Assembly: GCA_963735115.1 (NCBI GenBank)
Contig: CAVTJR010000002.1
Span: 372,001-436,000 of the forward strand
From: JAKACA01 sp963735115
GTDB taxonomy: Bacteria; Actinomycetota; Acidimicrobiia; Acidimicrobiales; Bog-793
Direction: 5' to 3'
DNA: 64,000 bases
Shown here: piece by piece, positions 60,598-64,000 of the stretch
Numbering within the stretch: the first letter of the stretch is position 1
Layout: every line of letters starts with the position of its first letter
Made by a program: the position numbers and the translations under genes
Notes under the pieces: model-generated
The model's input: the letters and a program-made list of their open reading frames with translations, nothing else
What the model was told of the DNA's origin: nothing
Database searches by the model: none

Positions 60598-60603
60598 AGG
60601 CTA
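60598..60603 (-). promoter_or_regulatory. Minus-10 box of leaderless LLM oxidoreductase transcript
   Basis: On the minus strand TAGCCT is followed by six bases and the ATG at 60591. The divergent DAHP synthase has the mirror arrangement, so two leaderless promoters stand back to back in a 52-base gap. Confidence 0.5.
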
Positions 60604-60631
60604 ACCGTGTCCTCGTCGCCCCGGCGGCCTC

Positions 60632-60637
60632 TAACCT
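60632..60637 (+). promoter_or_regulatory. Minus-10 box of leaderless DAHP synthase transcript
   Basis: TAACCT is followed by six bases and the ATG at 60644. No Shine-Dalgarno sequence is present. Confidence 0.5.
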
Positions 60638-60643
60638 TGCGGC

Positions 60644-62020
60644 ATGGACAGCGTCGGAACGAGACAGGACACGGGCGCCCGACCGTGGCACCCGGCCTCG
60701 TGGCGGGCCCACGAGGCCACGCAACTCCCGATCTGGCCCGACGCCGCCGTCGCCGACGAAGTCCACGCCGAGCTGCGGAAGCTGCCTCCCCTCGTGTTCG
60801 CCGGCGAGGCACGCCGCCTGACGCGCGCGCTCGCCCAGGTGGCCGACGGGCGGGCCTTCCTCCTGCAGGCGGGCGATTGCGCCGAGTCCTTCGACGACTT
60901 CTCTGCCGACTCCATCCGGGACAAGCTGAAGGTCATCCTGCAGATGGCGGTCGTGCTCACCTACGGCTCGGGGGTCCCGGTGCTGAAGGTCGGGCGCATC
61001 GCCGGCCAGTTCGCCAAGCCGCGCTCCTCGCCGACCGAGCGCGTGGGCGATCTCGAGCTGCCGGCCTTCCGCGGCCACATCGTGAACGACGACGTCCCCA
61101 TCCCCTCCGCCCGCGTGCCCGACCCCCGGCGGATGCTGAGGGCCTACCACCAGTCCGCCTCGACCCTCAACCTGCTCAGGGCATTCACGAAGGGAGGCTT
61201 TGCCGACCTCTCGCAGGTGCACTCCTGGAACCAGCAGTTCGTCGCCTCGAGCTCCGAGGGCCGCCGTTACGAGGCGATCGCCGAGGAGATCGACCGGGCG
61301 ATGCGTTTCATGAAGGCCTGCGGTGTCGACCTCACCACCGACTCCCCCATCCACCAGGTCGACCTCTTTACGAGCCATGAGGCCCTCCTGCTCGACTACG
61401 AGGAGTGCCTGACGCGGCAGGACTCGCTCACGGGCGACTGGTACGACTGCTCTGCCCACCTGCTCTGGATCGGCGAGCGCACCCACCAGATCGACAGCGC
61501 CCACGTCGAGTTCGCCCGCGGTATCGGCAACCCCATCGCCGTGAAGCTGGGCCCATCGAGCGACCCCGGCGAGGTGGTGCGGCTCTGCGAGCATCTCAAC
61601 CCGTCCCGGCTGCCCGGACGGCTGACGCTCGTGAGCCGCATGGGCGTCGATCAGGTCCGCTCCGCCCTCCGGCCGCTCGTGCAGGCGGTGGCGGACGCCG
61701 GGCACGTGGTCACCTGGGCGTGCGACCCGATGCACGGCAACACCTTCGCGAGCGAGTCGGGGCGCAAGACCCGCCACTTCGACGACGTGCTGGGCGAGAT
61801 TCACGGTTTCTTCGAAGTGCACCGATCGATCGGCAGCTGGCCGGGCGGTGTCCACGTCGAGCTCACGGGTGACGACGTGACCGAATGCCTTGGCGGCATC
61901 GGGGACATCCTCGAGGAGCAGCTGCCGTTGCGCTACACGACAACATGCGACCCCCGCCTCAACGCCCGGCAGTCGATCGACCTGGCCTTCCGGGTGGCGG
62001 AGCTGCTGCGCGCCCGCTGA
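60644..62020 (+). CDS. aroG: 3-deoxy-7-phosphoheptulonate synthase, class II
   Basis: This 458-residue plant-type (class II) DAHP synthase condenses phosphoenolpyruvate and erythrose 4-phosphate, the first shikimate step. Motifs: FLLQAGDCAESFDDF (metal-binding Cys), VGRIAGQFAKPRS, FRGHIVNDD, SHEALLLDYEE, WIGERTHQIDSAHVEF, VTWACDPMHGNTF and GGVHVELTGDDVTECLGG. Length and motifs match the mycobacterial enzyme family. Confidence 0.95.
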   Translation: MDSVGTRQDTGARPWHPASWRAHEATQLPIWPDAAVADEVHAELRKLPPLVFAGEARRLTRALAQVADGRAFLLQAGDCAESFDDFSADSIRDKLKVILQMAVVLTYGSGVPVLKVGRIAGQFAKPRSSPTERVGDLELPAFRGHIVNDDVPIPSARVPDPRRMLRAYHQSASTLNLLRAFTKGGFADLSQVHSWNQQFVASSSEGRRYEAIAEEIDRAMRFMKACGVDLTTDSPIHQVDLFTSHEALLLDYEECLTRQDSLTGDWYDCSAHLLWIGERTHQIDSAHVEFARGIGNPIAVKLGPSSDPGEVVRLCEHLNPSRLPGRLTLVSRMGVDQVRSALRPLVQAVADAGHVVTWACDPMHGNTFASESGRKTRHFDDVLGEIHGFFEVHRSIGSWPGGVHVELTGDDVTECLGGIGDILEEQLPLRYTTTCDPRLNARQSIDLAFRVAELLRAR

Positions 62021-62112
62021 GGGCACCGCCGCCGGGTCCGCCCGCCCATCGAGCTGGTGCGCGCCCTTGCGTGCTCGATGTGATCAAAGTGGAACTTGTG
62101 CTTCCTGTGACC

Positions 62113-62118
62113 TACAAT
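62113..62118 (+). promoter_or_regulatory. Minus-10 candidate for the secreted repeat protein gene
   Basis: TACAAT lies 38 bases before the ATG at 62157, in the most AT-rich part of the gap, with TGGAAC 17 bases upstream as a weak minus-35. This is a guess from composition and spacing. Confidence 0.35.
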
Positions 62119-62156
62119 TCCGCGGCCGAACCGCCGAGGGGGGCTGCACGACCGCG

Positions 62157-64000
62157 ATGTGGATGAGAACTCGGCACTTGCGCAGACGGCCGGAGGCATG
62201 GGTCGCCGCCGGAGGTCGCCAGCCCATCGGTCGCACGGCCGCCGGCGTGCTCCTCATCGTCTTCGTCGTGGCGGCCTGGCTCACGACGGCGGCGACGGCG
62301 GCGGCGGCCGCTCCCGCCTCGCCCGCCACGCACGTCTCCCACGCCTCCTACGCCTCCCACGCCTCCGGCAGCGCCCGCAAGCGGCATGTGAGCGCCGCCT
62401 ACAGCTACGACCTCGTGACGGCCCTCGGCGCCGTCTACAACTTCGGTGGCGCCGGCTGGTACGGCGAGGAGACATCGCAGCACCTGGCGGCCCCGATCGT
62501 GGGTATGGCCGTCACCCCCGACGGCCGCGGCTACTGGCTCGTGGGAGCAGACGGCTCGGTCTTCAACCTCGGTGACGCCGTCTCGTACGGGTCGCTTGCG
62601 AGCGAGGTGCTCGGCGACTGGCAGCAGATCATCGCCCTCGTGCCGACGGCCGACGGGAAGGGCTACTGGCTCGTCAACGACTCCGGCGCCGTCACCCCCT
62701 TCGGAGACGCCGGCCCCATCAACTCCGGACAGCCCCTGCCCGCCAGGGATCTCGACACGCCGATCGTCTCGGTCGCCATCGCCCCCGGGGGCACGGGCGC
62801 CTGGTTCACCGACGCAGGCGGCCACGTGTACGTCTCCGGCGAGGCTCCCTGGCTCGGTTCGCATGTACGCAACAACGTCGATCCGATCGTCTCCATCGCC
62901 GCCACCCCGGCCGGTCTCGGATACTGGCTGGTGAACTCCGCCGGGCGGGTGTGGGCATTCGGTGATGCCACCTCCGGCAGGGTTGCACCCAGGACGCTGG
63001 CCGGGAGCGTGGTCGGCATGATCCCGGCGGAGAACCGACTGGGCTACTGGGTGGCGACCTCGGCCGGCGCCATCGTCAGCGGGGGCGACGCCAAGGCCCG
63101 CTCAGGCCCCGCCGGCGGCGCCCTCACGGCCGTCGTCGGCATCGCCGCCGCCCGCCAGGTCGACCCGCTGCCGTTGCCGCAAGGTGCGGTCGGCTACGAC
63201 ATCAACTGGCCGCAGTGCCGCTCACCGGGATCGTCCCAGGCCGGCACGCTGCCCGGGCCTCCAGGAGATGCTTCCGGCACGACGGCGTACTCGATCGCCG
63301 TCGTCGGGGTCGATGGCTGGGCGGCCGACGACTACAACAGCTGCCTGGCAGCCGAGGTCGCCTGGGCGCAACGCGCCGTCTACCCCACACCGTCCTCAGG
63401 GTCGGGGGCGCCGCCGTACGACCTCTATCTGTTCCTCAACTCGCCGTCGCCCGACGCCACGATCGACCAGAGCGGGCCGGGAGGCACGTGCTCGAAGCTC
63501 TCCGGGGCGGCCAGGAAGTCGTGCCTCGCCTACAACTACGGCTACAACTCGGCCGTCGACGCCGTGAATTACGCCGCCTCACAGGGCGCCCACTCCGAGC
63601 TGTGGTGGCTCGACATCGAGAACGACACGTGCGCCCCGGGCGAGTGGAACGACGAGCCAAACGGCAGGTGGTGGTCCTGCGACCGCGCGCTCAACGCCGA
63701 GACGATCCAGGGCGCCCTCGACTCGCTCCGCTCCCTCGGCATCACCCCCGGCATCTACTGCACGGCCGTCCAGTGGACGGGCATCACCCATAGCTACATC
63801 CCGACCGGGGGCTCCCCCCTGATCTGGATTGCCGGCGCCGCCTGGACGTCCCCGCCCTACCCGAAAAAGTCCGGCTACCCCGGGCTGGGGGCGACGACGC
63901 CGTTCTGTACCGAGTCGCAGTACTGGTTCGCCGGCGGGACCCCTGTCATGTTGCAGGAGACACCCGGGCCCAACGGCTACCGCTACGACCCCGACGTCGC
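62157..64000 (+). CDS. Secreted repeat protein with DUF1906-like glycoside hydrolase domain, 3' end cut off
   Basis: More than 614 codons are open to the right edge. A basic leader and signal peptide (AGVLLIVFVVAAWLTTAATA) precede a Ser/His-rich stretch. Then come about five 40-residue repeats of the GRGYWLVGADGSVFNLGDA type (GYWLV ... FGDA), resembling beta-propeller-like surface repeats. From about residue 340 a DUF1906/GH25-like domain begins (VGYDINWPQC, LWWLDIENDTC, SLGITPGIYCTAVQW). It is probably a cell-wall-associated hydrolase or surface protein. Such architectures are frequent in Acidimicrobiia. Confidence 0.82.
   Translation, partial: MWMRTRHLRRRPEAWVAAGGRQPIGRTAAGVLLIVFVVAAWLTTAATAAAAAPASPATHVSHASYASHASGSARKRHVSAAYSYDLVTALGAVYNFGGAGWYGEETSQHLAAPIVGMAVTPDGRGYWLVGADGSVFNLGDAVSYGSLASEVLGDWQQIIALVPTADGKGYWLVNDSGAVTPFGDAGPINSGQPLPARDLDTPIVSVAIAPGGTGAWFTDAGGHVYVSGEAPWLGSHVRNNVDPIVSIAATPAGLGYWLVNSAGRVWAFGDATSGRVAPRTLAGSVVGMIPAENRLGYWVATSAGAIVSGGDAKARSGPAGGALTAVVGIAAARQVDPLPLPQGAVGYDINWPQCRSPGSSQAGTLPGPPGDASGTTAYSIAVVGVDGWAADDYNSCLAAEVAWAQRAVYPTPSSGSGAPPYDLYLFLNSPSPDATIDQSGPGGTCSKLSGAARKSCLAYNYGYNSAVDAVNYAASQGAHSELWWLDIENDTCAPGEWNDEPNGRWWSCDRALNAETIQGALDSLRSLGITPGIYCTAVQWTGITHSYIPTGGSPLIWIAGAAWTSPPYPKKSGYPGLGATTPFCTESQYWFAGGTPVMLQETPGPNGYRYDPDV

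Overview
The window is about 64 kb of high-GC chromosome from an actinobacterium. It most resembles a member of the Acidimicrobiia, although no marker here fixes the class. Grounds for this reading are the xerC-whiG-rpsB-tsf-pyrH-frr-cdsA-dxr-rseP gene order, an MtrAB-LpqB-type cassette, a class II DAHP synthase, several F420-type (LLM) oxidoreductases, a DevR/DosR-type regulator, many GTG/TTG starts, and many genes with a TANNNT hexamer 5-7 bases before the start codon (leaderless transcription).

Layout. 1-4.8 kb (minus): a kdp potassium-uptake locus, with a Usp-domain gene, a shortened KdpD, two tandem KdpE-like regulators, a 27-residue membrane peptide, KdpF and the start of KdpA. 5.2-6.7 kb: a degenerate-looking tRNA-Leu and an SPFH/ribbon-helix-helix pair. 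7-17 kb: accessory metabolism and stress genes (FUSC membrane protein, MFS exporter, F420 oxidoreductase, NAD-dependent dehydrogenase, Ohr, glucose-6-phosphate dehydrogenase, diguanylate cyclase). 17-21 kb: an ECF sigma factor with a SnoaL-like tail, surrounded by carboxymuconolactone-decarboxylase genes; all three share a promoter motif. 21.4-25.3 kb: a hypoxia/dormancy-like module with a Usp, a small membrane protein, a b6-type cytochrome b, a conserved membrane partner of unknown function and a DevR/DosR-like regulator. 25-31 kb: hydrolases, YceI, nitroreductase and SDR. 31-38.5 kb: an HpnO-like/HpnA-like operon, lysine 6-aminotransferase with a semialdehyde dehydrogenase, and a ThDP enzyme. 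38.6-43 kb: YhaO/YhaN-type nuclease and ATPase. 43-62 kb: core genes (Eis-like, ispG, the xerC-to-rseP run, MtrAB-LpqB-like, rsfS, nadD, LLM enzyme, DAHP synthase). 62-64 kb: the start of a secreted repeat protein with a DUF1906-like domain, cut by the window edge.

At least five genes contain a single-base frameshift in otherwise well-conserved coding sequence: the MFS exporter, an LLM oxidoreductase, a CMD gene, the small cytochrome-associated protein and the MtrB-like kinase. An EamA transporter has an internal deletion. Some of these may be consensus errors in the assembly. The CMD gene and the EamA gene look truly decayed.

The most interesting points are the sigma-factor regulon readable from three matching promoters, the uncharacterised cytochrome b6-like module next to a DosR-type regulator, the Kdp locus with KdpD domains on separate genes, and long low-complexity tails on core proteins (CdsA, RpsB).
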